A stretch of 64,000 nucleotides of DNA from contig CADCXD010000002.1 in assembly GCA_902806575.1 (NCBI GenBank), positions 3,534,001 to 3,598,000 on the forward strand. The letters run 5' to 3'. This document shows, piece by piece, positions 34,260 to 47,280 of the stretch. The stretch is from Jackrogersella multiformis. Taxonomy: Eukaryota > Ascomycota > Sordariomycetes > Xylariales > Hypoxylaceae. How positions within the stretch are numbered: position 1 is the first letter of the stretch; every line of letters begins with the position of its first letter. The position numbers and the translations under genes are program-made. The notes under the pieces are model-generated. The model did not search any database. It worked only from the letters and a program-made list of their open reading frames with translations, and was not told the DNA's origin.

Positions 34260-35936
34260 CTAGTCCCCCGTCTCCTGTTCAAGCGCGACCTGGAACCCCG
34301 CAATCACGTCCAACGCGCCCTGCCTCACGCGCCTCGTGATCTCCGCGGCCGGGAGCTCCTGCGTGACCAGGCCGACGCCGGTGCCGCTGACGAGGGTCAG
34401 CCAGGATTCATTCACAACTCGGCGGGAAGTAGGCAGATAGATAGATAGCCAGGTACGAGCGGAGGGGATACTCACGACCAAGTGACCTCCCTGGACACGT
34501 CGCCTCCCAGCCTCGCGGCGTCGAACCGGCTCGTGTTCTCGGCGAGCGGCACGCCGGCTCGGTGGTCGTGGTACGCGGGGGTGACGATGGCGCGGCCGTC
34601 GTAGACATCAGGCCAGGTCCTGTCGCCGCGGATGTGGTCGTGGAGTTGCGACCTACGCGGCGGGGGAAAGGTAACGACGTGTTATTTATTACTCTTAGTT
34701 TTAAAAAAAGGTTGCGTTGATGCTCAGTAGGAAAACAAAAGGAAAGAAAAGGGGTTTTTGTGATAAACAGAACGACGAAAAAAGAAATTCAACATAGCAA
34801 ACCAGACTTACTTCACCGTACTAGCCCCCCCGTCCGACGCAGCTATAAGCGCCTTCTTCTTGAAATCCTGGGCGTCGGACTCGGCAGCCACGATATACTA
34901 CACACACGCAACCACGCCGCCGTCAGCGATCTATCCACACCACACCCAGCTGTTTCGTTTCGTTTCGTTCGCACGTATGTATGCCGACATCGAACCCAGC
35001 AACAAGCCATCCAAAAAACAAAGCAAAAAAAAAGGAGGGGGGGGGGGGGGGCGCAAAACCACCCGCGGTCCCCAGCACCGCAGCCTGGGCGCCCAGGGCC
35101 AGGGCCGCGGCGACGCCCGCCGTCGGCGATGCCGCCCGCGGCCCACAGCGCGACGCGGGCGCCGGGGAACTCGCGGGCCAGCATGTCGGCGACCTCGGGC
35201 GCGAGGCCGACGACGCCGGCGCCGCGCGCCCACTGGTGGCCGCCGGCGTCCGTGCCCTGGGCCACGACCGCGTCGGCGCCGTGGCGCGCCGCGTCCCTGG
35301 CCGCCGCCACCGAGCCGATTTGCACTACCACCTTGGGGTTCCACGAGGAGGAGGAGGAGGAGGAGGAGGGAGCTCGCAGCGCCCGGATCATGGAGGCCAC
35401 GGTGTCCGGGGCCGCGGGCGACGGCGCGAACAGCCATATGGCGGCCGGCCGGTGGCGCCGCAGGATGGGCACCGCGGTCTCGCCGAAGTGCCGCGTCGAC
35501 GCGGCGAACGTGACGAAGCCCACGCCGATGGGCAGCGCGCTGCCGCTGCTGCTATTATCATCGTCCTCCGCGGCGGGGTCGAGGCCGAGGAGCTTGCGCG
35601 CCTGCGCGAGCTGGTCGTCGAGTTTCGCGAGCGCCGGGGACCCCGGGGTGAAGTCCCGGCCTCCCTGGATGAAACCTAGGGGCGCGTGTCAGCGACAGGT
35701 CGGAAAAGGGCCATCTCGCGGGGTCTATCTATGTAGGCTTATAATCGCCGCCGAGTTTTTTTTTGTTGGGATTCAAAAGTCTTTGACGCGATAATGTAAA
35801 CGGTCGACTAACCCAGACCTCCAGCCTTGGTCACCTCCGTGGCCAGCCTCGGGTTCGTGACGGTGTCCATCGGCGCGCTGACGATCAGCGGGAACGAGGT
35901 CTTGGGGAACCACGATCTCATCCGCGGGCTTGCCAT
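34260..35936 (-). pseudogene. Nitronate monooxygenase, five exons, frame-disrupted
   Basis: FMN enzyme of the nitronate monooxygenase (2-nitropropane dioxygenase) family that oxidises alkyl nitronates. Exons: 35936-35813, 35675 to about 35063, 34897-34812, 34652-34476 and 34386-34260. The other junctions splice in phase. Motifs: PLIVSAPMDTVTNPRLA, GFIQGGRDF, GVGFVTFAAS, VVAQGTDAGGHQWARGAG (active-site His), ALWAAGGIADG, then IVAAESDAQDF, LHDHIRGDRTWPDVYDGRA and SGTGVGLVTQELPA. After GGIADG (near 35119) homology continues as GVAAALALGAQAAVLGT in another frame, so bases are lost or gained within 35116-35121. The exon 2 end is also one base out of phase with exon 3. Labelled pseudogene because the frame is broken as given; sequencing error in this GC-rich stretch is equally possible. 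Start 35936, or upstream in-frame ATG 35966. Confidence 0.8.
35037..35051. repeat. 15-base poly-G tract
   Basis: An uninterrupted run of 15 G on the plus strand, which would be C on the nitronate monooxygenase transcript just inside intron 2. It is preceded by an A-rich run. Such runs often cause base-calling errors and can form quadruplex DNA. Confidence 0.9.
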
Positions 35937-37487
35937 GGTTGCTACTTTTCCGCGGATGGTGTTCATCAGTGTTCTAGCGTGAAAGATACCCAGGTAGGTA
36001 GGTAGGTAGATTTGAGAGGTTCAAGTCCAAGTCCAACGAATTTGTAGCAACTCCTCGCGAGCTACCTAGTTTTATAACCCGATTAAAGGCGACGTCTCTC
36101 TGCAACTTGTGTGCCGGCAAACCAATCGGTTTCGACGAAACTACCGAGGTGTAGAAATCGAGTCTCCCTTCTATCCGCCGATGTTAGTCCTGTCTCGTTG
36201 AAGATTGCTCATGAGGTACCCAGTTATGTTGTAATTATCACCAACAAGATCCCCTTTTAGTTCACACCAACCCGCATAAAGCATACACAATAGCAAGACT
36301 TCGAGAAAAAGTGTGTCACTTATTGCTAGGTATGTTCCTAAACTCCTGGCTCAACCGATATTCCGAATGCAGATTTATTTGTTACGTCGAAGCTGCGGGA
36401 AGAATATCTCCTCGGACCTTGTCTTGTTGTTTGCTAATGGGAATGAGTTTTGTTGAATTCTCTTCCCCCCGCATCCATCCCTCGATACGGATATAGGGGT
36501 TTTATATCCTACCCAGGTATGTAAATACTCGAATCACCTTTTTAAATAAGCTGCCCGAGGTTATAGATCTAAACAGTTTTCGAAATGTAATGAAAATATA
36601 TTATATCTAAAAATTAAGATGATTAGATTTCAGTGATTTCGGTACATACATTGGAGGAACAGGAGAAAGGCATAAAGTACCTAAAGTATTATGCCCGGGT
36701 GCCAAGTGCCAAGTGCCAAGTCATAGATAGCTCCAAATGACGAATCGCAAAATTATTTCCCCGATAATTCATCGCCTACGATCTTCAATTGAAACCTTAG
36801 CCAATCAAACTCTAGAGAAGCTGAATAGGAATCTCCAATTCTTCCCCTCATTGGGGATTGCCCCATTTTTATTCTCCGCATTAACAATAAAATAAATAAT
36901 TCGGAGATTCGGGGTCCAGGTGACATCATACTTGAGAAGCATTTAATTTCACAAATACATAGAAACAGTAGGCAGACGCGCAAACGTGCTGTTATACCAA
37001 AAATCATTTGGCATTTTGGGGCAGTTACCATTGCTGGTTATCCCTCTAGCTACGTAAATACAGGAGAATATCAGCTGTAGAAAGCTGCTCATCTGAAGGT
37101 GTCCAGTCGTCTGACTAGATCGTATGAGTCTCCTTTTCCTTCCCTAACCTTTCATTGTTACAGTTCACAAGTCGTCCCCCCCTCCTTAAACTCAAGACAG
37201 AATACACGGTCGTAGAAGATGATAGTCCACGACTTCACACCGATAACTTGTGCTCGAATGCCGCGAGACGCCCCCGCCTTAGATTACTAAACGCCTGTTG
37301 TATGATGCAATTCTTTCGCGGGGGAAAAAAACCGATACTTGTCCGTGAGGTGTCGAGTTCGTATCGACTTTATTCCGCCTCCTAACGCCAATGCAGATGC
37401 AAATGTGATGCCGAAAATAAACACGAAAAAAACCGTAGTTGCTGTGTAAAGATCCCGGATAAGACGGGGACCTGATAGTAGATATAA
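35937..37487. other. Intergenic spacer
   Basis: About 1.5 kb upstream of the nitronate monooxygenase gene and downstream of the cyclin gene. GTAGGTAGGTAGGTAG lies at 35994-36009 and three GTGCCAA tandem units at 36700-36722. Short open frames on both strands (36311-36496, 36753-37031, 37155-37385) have no recognisable features. No supported gene. Confidence 0.5.
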
Positions 37488-39552
37488 CTAATAAGGAAGG
37501 CTTGGAGGCCGCTGGTTTGGGTACGCAGGGAGAAATTCCGGTACGATGCCGGAACGCAGATCATTCCGACGGCCAAGTGGTTGATAATGCATCTGGCTAG
37601 AGCCGAGGTGATACTGCGAAAGTGGGATTGATGGAGGTGGGTTAAGCAGATGGTTCACGCGCCGAACTGGTTTGTATGGGCTCGCTCGTTGTTGCAGATA
37701 CACCAGTGGCGAGTTCGAGATAGGGGTGTGGGTCCCGTAAGCTTCGGCCAATGGAGACGAGCCAAACTGAGTCATGCTTGTGGGGCTCTGTCGTTTGGTT
37801 GGTGTGCCATAGTTGGGTGGCATGACATAAGATGGCGTTTGCGGCCCGCAAGTAGTGACCACCGGACCTTGAGGTGCCCAGCTGGTCGTCGTGATCGGAT
37901 ATACGGTCGACATCGCCCTCATCCCGGGTCCGATGGGGGGCAACGATACTGCTGACTGGGGAGGGTAGTTTGATGGTCGTGGATACGTAGGTGGTGTGAC
38001 TACTTGGCTGGTATCGAGTGTGAGACGAGGTACAGGCAGGCGAACGGGTTCAGCGTTCGCGTGAATCGGTCGGTTCGGCTGCACCCTCGCGGCGGGGAGC
38101 TGGCGGGAGGCTCTCTTCGGAGCAGGCTCAACAGCATCGTCGCCCTCCAAACTTCGCTTGCGCACCATGGGATGACCGAGACTCGGCTTAGTTGCGAGGG
38201 GAGAGACGGATGGGGTGTGGTGATAACCATTCCACCCATGGGTTTGAACAGCCGTGTTGGGAGAGTAGGCAGCCGCAAGTGATAACGGCACACCTTGTCC
38301 GGTCGACGGTAAAATGTTGGTAGGCGAAGGTAGCGGGGAGACGAATCTTCCATGATTCGGCGAGGGTATATTCATCGGTACGGTAGGGATGTTTCGACGT
38401 CGCTCCTCCACCACCGCCCGTTCGCAATACTCGTGGAAACAGCCTAGCTTGTTGAGCCACTCCTCCCACTCTTCCTTGGACGTCAAAAGACCATATCGCA
38501 TGTTGCTCAAGAACTCCACCTCCATAATATGAATCTCCTTCACGGAAATCGACGAGACCTCGGCCCAGGTGTGGTTCGTGTAGGTGTTATCATCCAAAAC
38601 TACAATTCCTGTTAGGAAACCATCATGTTAAGCAGTGGAAGGGGATACCTACATTTGTTACCCAGCATTAGGGCCACGGTCAAGAGCCGATACTCACTGC
38701 CAGGGCTTCCGTTTACCTTTGGGTTCACCTTCTTCAAACGGTATACAAACAGCAGTGCCAACAAGATCACATTCTGCGTCACCTGAGTCGTGGAGAGTAC
38801 TTTATTAACCCACTGCTTGTACGCGGGGCAAGGCTCGGTATGCGCTGACAACGGAGGTATCGGGTCAGTTGGGGAACGCTGTTTGATCTGCTCCGCAGCA
38901 TTTATCGTGTCCATGGTTTCGAACCAGAAGAAACAAGTCATCTAAGGATAAATTAGCCGCGGCATATAATCGATTGCTATAAGCCAGTACCTACCTGGGC
39001 AGCAAAGTCATCTAAATTTCCCCCATTTGGACTGATACGCGAAGGAAGCTGTAAGCTGTGTGTTACCATGGCCGAATCCCTCCTCGAAACGGTGCCTTCG
39101 GAATGTACGCTCAAGGTGCCTGTGGACGCGGGCGTCGTTGGCCTAGTCGAGGGCCTCGAAGAAGGGCGTGGCTGCTGTGATACAGCCGCTTGCGCGGGAT
39201 GAGGAGGTTGATATTGCGGTTGGTGAGGCGGATGTGCGGTGGGATATGTATTTATGAGGCCATCACAGAGTCCTCCTCCCGTTCGACCTGTCTGGAGAAA
39301 GGTATTCGGCTGTCTCGCTAGGGCAACATGGCTATTGTATGTGTTGGATAACACAAGGTTATGGTAAGTAGCGTTCATATTGTTTTCGCCGGGGGGCGTT
39401 CGAAGACCACCCTTGAAGAAGTGAGCTCCTCGTGCTCGTAGATGATCTTGCAGCTTGTCGGCAGCTGGGGTCTGGCGCAATGGGTAGGATATGGAATGAG
39501 TTGGAGAAGGGAGGTATGGGCGAAAATTCGAGGGCACGGCGACTGAAGACAT
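37488..39552 (-). CDS. Pho85-type cyclin (Clg1/Mug80-like)
   Basis: Cyclin-domain regulatory subunit expected to bind a Pho85/CDK5-type kinase. Exons: 39552-38995, 38941-38653 and 38599-37488. Both introns are 53 nt (GTAGGT donors, TTAG and GTAG acceptors). The product is 652 residues. The N-terminal region (residues 1-185) is Pro/Ser/Gln-rich with SSVAVPSNFRPYLPSPTHS at the start. The cyclin box spans roughly 190-340: WVNKVLSTTQVTQNVILLAL, VYRLKKVNPKVNGSPGSEYR, LTVALMLGNKFLDDNTYTNH, WAEVSSISVKEIHIMEVEFL. A long disordered Pro-rich C-terminus follows. The assignment to Clg1/Mug80 rests on this architecture from memory. A very large gene-free region lies upstream of its start. Confidence 0.87.
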
Positions 39553-40700
39553 GTGGGATCAATTCGTTTGGAGGTTGTGAGGAAAGGCGGAGGGGATCGA
39601 GAAACAAAGAAAGGAATAAGACTGGGTCCCTGGTCGTGAGGGTCGTGAGGGTCGTGAGGGACGTGGTGAGGATACAGTACCGTATTTGGAGAAATGTGGT
39701 GAGGTGACGGGTTCTTGACTGCAGCTTTCCATTCACCTTGGTGTTCGCTTTCTTCCACGGCGTCTGAGGTGTGAATTCCTCTAATAGAAGATGTTGGTAC
39801 AAGCGGGATGATATATCATTAGTAGGTGACGGGTCATGTCTGATAGGCCATGTCGAATGGGAAGGGAGGTTCTAGGAAGGAACAAGGCGAACGTCGTCGG
39901 GAGGGAGTTTGTTCGTTCCTAATTCCAGATTCCAGATTCCAGACTCCAGACTTCAGACTCCAGACTTCAGATTTCAGATTTCAGATTCCAGAATATCCAG
40001 CTGGTGGTGGTGGTGGGTGGGTGGGTTGCCACGGGAATAGGTGAGGTGGGATAAAGTAGCCTTGATAAAGTAGCCTTCCTAAGGAAGTTCCTAAGGAAGA
40101 TAGATTCGATATAACTGCCCAAGTGAACCGTCGAGGTGCTGCTGTGGTACCGCAGTTGTACAAGGAGACCAGGCAACTTATTAAGTTACCAACTTGACTC
40201 TGTTATGCCTCCTTTCCCGGGTTTGTCTTGTGTATGTCGACCTCTCTTTTTGATTTTTTGCTATTATTCCCTTCTCTTAATTATTTTCTATATTCACGTT
40301 CGGCAGGGTTGTCCTAGTGCATCCTAGTGTAGCCGGACTCATGAACAGGAATCAATTGGCTCCTAGGTTGGGGTATCGTGAAAGTAATAAGTAATATACA
40401 GACAAATAGTAAAGTCACGAATGTTCCAGGAGAGGCAGGGTATGGATTAGATATTATGAATGAAATTTCGAATGAATGACTGAACGAAGGAAGGGCTTGT
40501 TTGTATGTACAACTGACTTACACGACGATACTGGAGTATGCAGTGATTACTTCAGGTACAAGTGATAAGTACCTAGTTAGTTAGTGTCATGTAGGAGGTA
40601 AGGAAGGCAAGGTAGCCGGATTGAGACTGGGCTGGATCGGCTGGATTGGTTGGATTGAGTGGTTGCCCCAGGTGCTCATCGAACCGTTGATTGGCGTGTT
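39553..40700. other. Cyclin gene upstream region with tandem repeats
   Basis: About 1.1 kb directly upstream of the cyclin start. It carries three GGTCGTGAG units at 39632-39660 and a TTCCAGA/CTTCAGA minisatellite at 39923-39991. Open frames reading on the minus strand here (39359-39802) overlap exon 1 and are low in complexity. Probably long 5' leader and promoter of the cyclin gene; this is inference. Confidence 0.45.
39923..39991. repeat. TTCCAGA/CTTCAGA minisatellite
   Basis: About ten degenerate 7-8-bp tandem units of the form TTCCAGA, CTCCAGA, CTTCAGA and TTTCAGA in a row, lying about 0.4 kb upstream of the cyclin start codon. Confidence 0.85.
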
Positions 40701-43700
40701 CCATAATATGGCATACACTACCTAGGTACCTAGGTACCTACCTACATACATACCGTAACCTTATGTTAGGTAGGTAGGTATGTACATAGTTACATAGGTA
40801 GTGTAATAGACCTTGGCCACAAATACCTGTGGTCAGGTATGGTACCTAGGTACCTACTTTTCTACGATACCATAGTACCATAGTACCACAGTACTTCTTA
40901 GAGGTACATTCGACACCTTGTGAGCGTATGAGTGGCCAGGCTGACCGTGGATAGTGGACGGTGGGTCCGCAGCCTATTGGGCCGTGTGGCCGTGGATACG
41001 ATTCGAATTATTCAAGGGCCAAGGCTTATTTGGGTGGTAATGTGAACGAGAAAAGACGGATACCTAAGAAGTACTATGTACTACTATGTAGTAGCATTGT
41101 AGGGATGGGGAGGGGAGAGGGAGGCGTGGGTGCGTGCGTATGTTCCGTTTGTGTGTATTCTCGTAAATGGATTGGTGGATTGGGCCGTAGGTTGTAGACT
41201 GTAGACTGTTTTAGTTGGTTGTGAGGTGTCGAAGTGTGTGGGCTAAAGGGTTTTAGAATTAGAACAAGGCTTTGAGTTAACCCCCCTCGTCAAGCAGCGC
41301 AACAGCAAGCAGCAAGCAGCAAGTAGGTACCTAGGTAGGTAGCAAAAAGCAGTCGCGAACTAGGTTCCCATTCGGGGTGGAGGGGGAAGGGGGAGGGGCT
41401 ATGTTTCGAAGAGGGTAATAATTTCCTTGCGGCTTGCACTACTAAAAGGTACCATAGCCTTGTTAGGTTTTTCCATAGTGGGCAATGGTAGCTCTTAACT
41501 TTAAAAACACCGCCTAACGTCTAACGGAGGAAAGGCCCGGGAGTGTATTTAGCGTAGTACCTACCTTAGTCGTGATAGTAATAGTACTACCTAATTGGCT
41601 GGGAAGGTACTTAGGTACTACGTAAGGAACCTAGAACAAAGAGATATCCATCGTCAGCAAAGCCCCTCCTTGCCCTGACTATGCAATTAATGTATGTACA
41701 CTAAATATGCGAAGGTGCTTAGGTTAATACCTAGCATGGGATGTATGTACTCTTTATTATCCTGTGGATTAGTGCATCATATTACAGTAGGCATGTGCAC
41801 GGTAGGCTTTGAAGCTTGTCATTAATTCGGCGCTAGGATGAAATATTATACATACCAGTACTATGTAAGTGTGACGGTAAGAGTGGATTCAGTACGAATG
41901 TTTGGAATGGACTCATACATAATAGTACATAGTACCTAGTAAAATGGCCACATTTTAGTGTTTCTTTATAGCAATACATACCTAGGTAATGAATTATCGA
42001 GGTTAGCGCCGGTACGACGGCACTATATTACTAATATAATAATACCTTAAGCATCACAGAAGGATCCATGCTTTAATGGATTACATGAAAAGATATCTCT
42101 ATACCTTAGGTACCTTACCTAAATGCGACGATAAACACGAACATTCAATGAACACGGGTGGCAAAATTCCATAATACATATAAGCGATTTAGTTCATTTC
42201 GCTACTCGTGTAGCTATTTAGTTTTTTTTATTACTCAGGTCGCTTAGGTTAAAAACAAGGCGAGAGAGAGAAGGTGAGAATAAAAGCAATGACCGAAACG
42301 GAGTATTAAGGATGAATTCGGAAAACGTAATAAAGGGGGCTGAGGGGGAAAAGAGGGTAGATGTGCCTTAAGGACTACAAGGTTGTACCTAAATGAGAGT
42401 GGACTGGGGGTGGATGGAAAAATTCAATTAAGATAGGCACTTAGCACTGGAGATATTAATAACAAAATGGCCTAAAATGGCCTGAAAAGAGAAAGGAAAA
42501 AAATGGAAAATTACAAGGTGGAACAGAAAGTGGATCTCGGCTTGCGACACAACTGCTTAAGTGCTAATTACACTACCCGTATTTATCCCCACACCCACCT
42601 CTTAGTATCCAATCAATGTCCTCGGTTAGACCTATTTGGGATCTTAATGATTTAGTACGTACCTAGGTAGTATGATGATATTGATGCTCTTGTTGTTGCT
42701 GCTATTGCTGCTGATAATGATGATACATCATACTTATCCTATCATGCCTTCGTTCAGATGCCGGCGGAATCCCTCATAATGTAATTGCTGTCAATCCACG
42801 ACAAGCATAAGACATAAACACATCCATACCTAGGTACATGTATTTTTTTAATATCCCCCTACTTTGTTGTCACACACACGCAAAGTACCTGTGTCATGCC
42901 GTGGCATTTGCGAGGATCTTAAGTTGTTGGGAAGTTTATAATATGTAAGACTTCATTACAGCTAAGGTGATCATTCCGGAGATTCCTTATGTCCACATTT
43001 GCAAACTTCTTACAGCACGGCTATAGAGCATAGCACGTGTGACACATGATGGACCGCATCTTACAAATACCGTCCTATCTTGTTACCTGACAGTGTCGTT
43101 TCTAATATATAGTATATGCATTATACGATGCACCATGTATTACTTTGGTATGTATGTAAGTACCTAGGTAAGTTGCATAGGTACTCAGCTGCGTAGGTGA
43201 TACTGTGTACAATACGTATAGGTATGATATATTACCTAGATATGTATATGTAATACTTAGCCCCTTTTGAATAAGACTAGGCTGTTCGAGATCGATCATC
43301 AATCAAGATTCAAGCCGCGCATGGGTCGCAGAGAAGCCCAGTCAGTTGCTGATGTGAAACTTATATTAGCCAGTGTTGGAGACTATTATATACTGTATCA
43401 AGGGAACGATTATCAATTTCAGCATTTACTATAGCTGCATACCTACTATTACCTACTATTACCTACCTAGGTAGTAGAATGACTACCTAGGTGCCTACCT
43501 AATGTATGTAATGTAATTCAAATATTAATACTTAAGAAATCAAAGGCACGCGTACAAGGCGCCAAACAAAGGCAAATATATACATATAATATGTAAATAT
43601 CATCAACTTTATAAGTGTTCATCTTTATTAAATTGCCGGCGGGGGGCTAATGAATGAATCTTGCCTTTTACGGCAGTACTATGCAAGAGTAACGGGTATT

Positions 43701-46700
43701 AAGACTTAATATATTAGACAGATCTACACCTAAAATAGCTACATGGGTTTGCCCGTGCAAATACGGCAATCCCTCTTTGAGGTCAATCCGGTGTTTAGCG
43801 TTCTTAAAGGACATGGAGAATCCCCAGCTAAAACGAAGCGCGGAATGAAGCAGGTTGAGATAATCTCGCACGCACTTCTCATTTTCCCGCGGGAGGGGTT
43901 CGTCAAAGACCTTCTCAAAACAAGCGTTGAAAGCTACGCTACGTTGTCTTGGAATTGGTTCTTTGTGTATGTGCCACCGCAACCTAATAATGATGATACC
44001 TACTGGACATGGACACTCATGGATGTATGATTGCAATCCATACCTACCTTGCCTAGGTAGCTATTAAGTTGTGGACCAAACTTGCAAACAAGCCCGATAA
44101 ATTTCTCTCGCTATGTGTGCCTACTATGTAAGCTGGTAAGTAACGAGCCCTCATGACGGATGACTCCGTTCTAAGAATTTGTCCGAGAGCTAAAGCAGCA
44201 TCCCCGATGTAACTCGGTTGACTACAATACGCAGCTTTCTTCGTTGGGCTGGAAGAAGCGGGCATCTATTAATGCGTCCGGGGTTAGAGAAAGAGAAGGG
44301 GAATGGGAAGAGAGGCATTTTGTGTGGTACCGGCATCTTGGGAATGCCAAGTAAAAGGAACCTTAATGGAAGCACACATACCTAGGTAGTCTAGAGACTC
44401 CTACTACAGCTTTGGTAGGACTTGATAGGACAGGCCTTGTTCCACTAGGGACACGCCCGCGGACGGCTTTCGCCTACCTTCAGCCTGCATTTCGAATCCC
44501 TTCGACCCTGGGCTGGGGGGAGGGGAAGCTCAAGGAGGGCGAGTTGGCATTCTGCATTTTAGAAACGAATGCATCCGACAATGTGGATGCCGCGTCGTCC
44601 CTAGCACCATGCAAAATTCCATAGGAATCCGAAGAAGAAATCAACCTAGCAGCCTAGATACCTAGGGAGGTAGTTACCGCCGCCTATTAGGTACGCGGTT
44701 GAGCGAATGGTTGCTGCGAAGTGGAAAACTGGATAATAGCTGCCTGCGCCTAGCCGCACGGGCTGGGTTTGTTCGGCTTCAGCTACAATTATGTATGGTA
44801 TGTAATAATCTGGGATAGCGAAACGGCGACGGCGAATGGAGGAGACGTTTAGCGTCAGAGGAACGCTGAGTACCACGTAATGCTTACGGCCTCTCCTAGC
44901 GTCTCTTCAGGCTTGAAGACCCGGACTGTCCTGGCACGATGGATCGGCCAATGTGGTATGTAGCCCCTATAACTAGTGTAAGTAGGTAAAGTACCTACCT
45001 AAGTAGGTAGAATGGGTGTGTCCATCGTAAGGGACAAATGATGGTGGCATTGACGAGGCGGAGATGTTGTTTAGCACCGACAAGCCCTGCTACTAAGGAG
45101 GTAGTCTAGCTTGTATGTGAAATGCGCGGCTTGCATGTTTAGTATTAAGGACGATAGCGACGCCACCACTAAGAATATGAATTTGACATTTGATATTTAA
45201 TCGCCATGATACGGAATAGAAAAGAGAAACTTGATAATTATTCGATAAAGTCTCGTTTATTTGTAACTTACTTAGTTACTTAATTTATATTAGGTCTGTC
45301 TCGTAATTTTAATAGGTTTTTTATATGTAAATGTAAATATATCTAAAAATTGCTTTCTTGTCCTCTTTTTAGTTGTCATATAAAACTATTACTCGGTTTA
45401 ATACGATAAATACCATTTAACGATAACATATGCATACCTATTAGGTGTATATAGTAGTACTTAACGAACAATACTTAATAACGGCAATGCCTCGTTATTC
45501 ACTAGGTTATGTACTTACATAATCACCTAACTATTATTGTTTTCCTTCTTATCCGTAAAGGTCCAACCAACCCCTTTTTTAATCAACCAACGAAACTCCA
45601 TCAGCCATGTCGTTATTGGATCATTTACTTAAGACTTACTTACTACTAGGTACAATCCACGAGAGCCGAATCCGTTTAAAACCTAGGTTAATAATGACTC
45701 GAGATGAGCCTGCATGGGATGTCTCGGTGTCAGGATTTTTCTCATCAGGGGAACATTTCACTCAGTCAATCAATCCCCAATTCGAGTAGGAGTGCTATGT
45801 AGGAGTAAGAGAATGCCTGCATGGCCGACCGCCTTAACTATGTTCGTCCCTATCATCTACACCATTAAGCTGGCTAGGTTTAGTTTTCCCTACCTAGTCA
45901 ATAGTGTAAGTAGTGTAGTGTGGTCCGCCTTAAAACACATCGCAAGTTGTGTGCATCACGCATCACGCATCACGATCGACGGATCTCATCAGCTCGTCGC
46001 AGCATGTCAAGGAGCATAAACAAGGGGCAACGCTAAAAATGTGTTGTGCGTGCGTGTACGCAGTCAGGCAGTCAAGACTTCGATCCAAAAAGCCAATCAT
46101 CGCCATAGAGAGATGCTTGCGACGGCATGACCCAGCCTTTCGCCTTTAGGTTGACCGACGCCCATCCATATGACTCGACTTACAAGATATGCCCACGCTT
46201 ATGCCTATTCCTATGCGAATATCATGCGAATATTATCAACCGCACTGGAGCGGAGTATTCGCTACGTAGACCGTTAAGAGGTAGGCTGGTGGTAGGCTAG
46301 GCTAGGCTAGGCATGTCTCGTTATATTAACACTGTAGGTAGGTAATAACTCATCCGCGGCGTCAGCCCCAGAAGAATCGCCAGATCGACATGCGATCGAT
46401 TCCTTCTTTGCTATTATCCTCATTATAATACACTACTAACCCAGCTGCCCAGCCATAATACTCCATCAACTGAACCAGCATAATATTATACATGCTTACT
46501 ATGTAATCCACATGCCTATGAAAATGAGAATGCTATTTTTAGCGAATCCCGACTGACTACCTTACCTCCTATCCTTTTTTATTCTCCAAACCCCCGTCTC
46601 TTCGTCTTGATTCGGTAGAGGTTGTCTTTTTGTCCGATATATTCATAACTCTCACGTGTGTGTTGGAATGGCCCCGATCCCAGTACGATATAATAGATAG

Positions 46701-47280
46701 CATGCATATCAACCTGACGCTATTCCTGCGGTGAGGATGACATGTCTCCAGTTGATGATCGTCGGTGCTCTACTACGGTATGCGTAGCCCGAGTCTCATT
46801 TGACGCATTCCTCCCTCTCATACTCTCATACAATCAATCACACAATCATACAATCCGGATCCATGATCAAGGTTCAAGGGCAGAACGGGTAGAGGCCGCC
46901 ACGACCTGGCTTTCCGACATCTGCTCTTCTTTTCAGAAGTTTCTCTCACATGCGCACGAACCGAGTGCGACATCGCATCGTGGATAAGTAAGGTAAGTAT
47001 AACCACCTGAATCTCCCTTGCTTCCGTTGGTTTCGTCCCGCGATACATCTTCCTAGGACCTACATATTAGTACATAGTAATGTACGTAGTAGTATTTCAG
47101 GAGCCTAGCTGCCTGGGAGTGCGTTTATCATCCCCATGAGAACGACCGTGGGCACAGGGATAAAGCCTCCGTGCCGAGAGACCCAAGTAGACACCTGGTC
47201 GGTTTGTTCGTTCGTTACCAGGTAACCTGGGGTAATAAACATGGTGTTTCATTCATTACGGGTGTATCCATTTTATCCGC
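40701..47280. other. Gene desert, first part: palindrome-rich spacer
   Basis: About 6.6 kb without a supportable gene. TACCTAGGTA-type motifs are frequent (for example 40718-40742, 41325-41342, 42660-42670, 43160-43172, 43465-43500, 44045-44060). The stretch 40718-40800 has TACCTACCTACATACATA followed by TTAGGTAGGTAGGTATGTAC, giving imperfect inverted arms. A region at 43668-44036 is open on both strands for about 100-120 codons but shows no known motif. The stretch 45180-45600 is AT-rich. Confidence 0.5.

Noticed and set aside
34760..35794. 344-codon and 232-codon plus-strand frames over the nitronate monooxygenase
   Set aside because: They are low-complexity Arg/Pro/Ala/Gly translations of GC-rich antisense DNA; the minus strand holds the conserved motifs.
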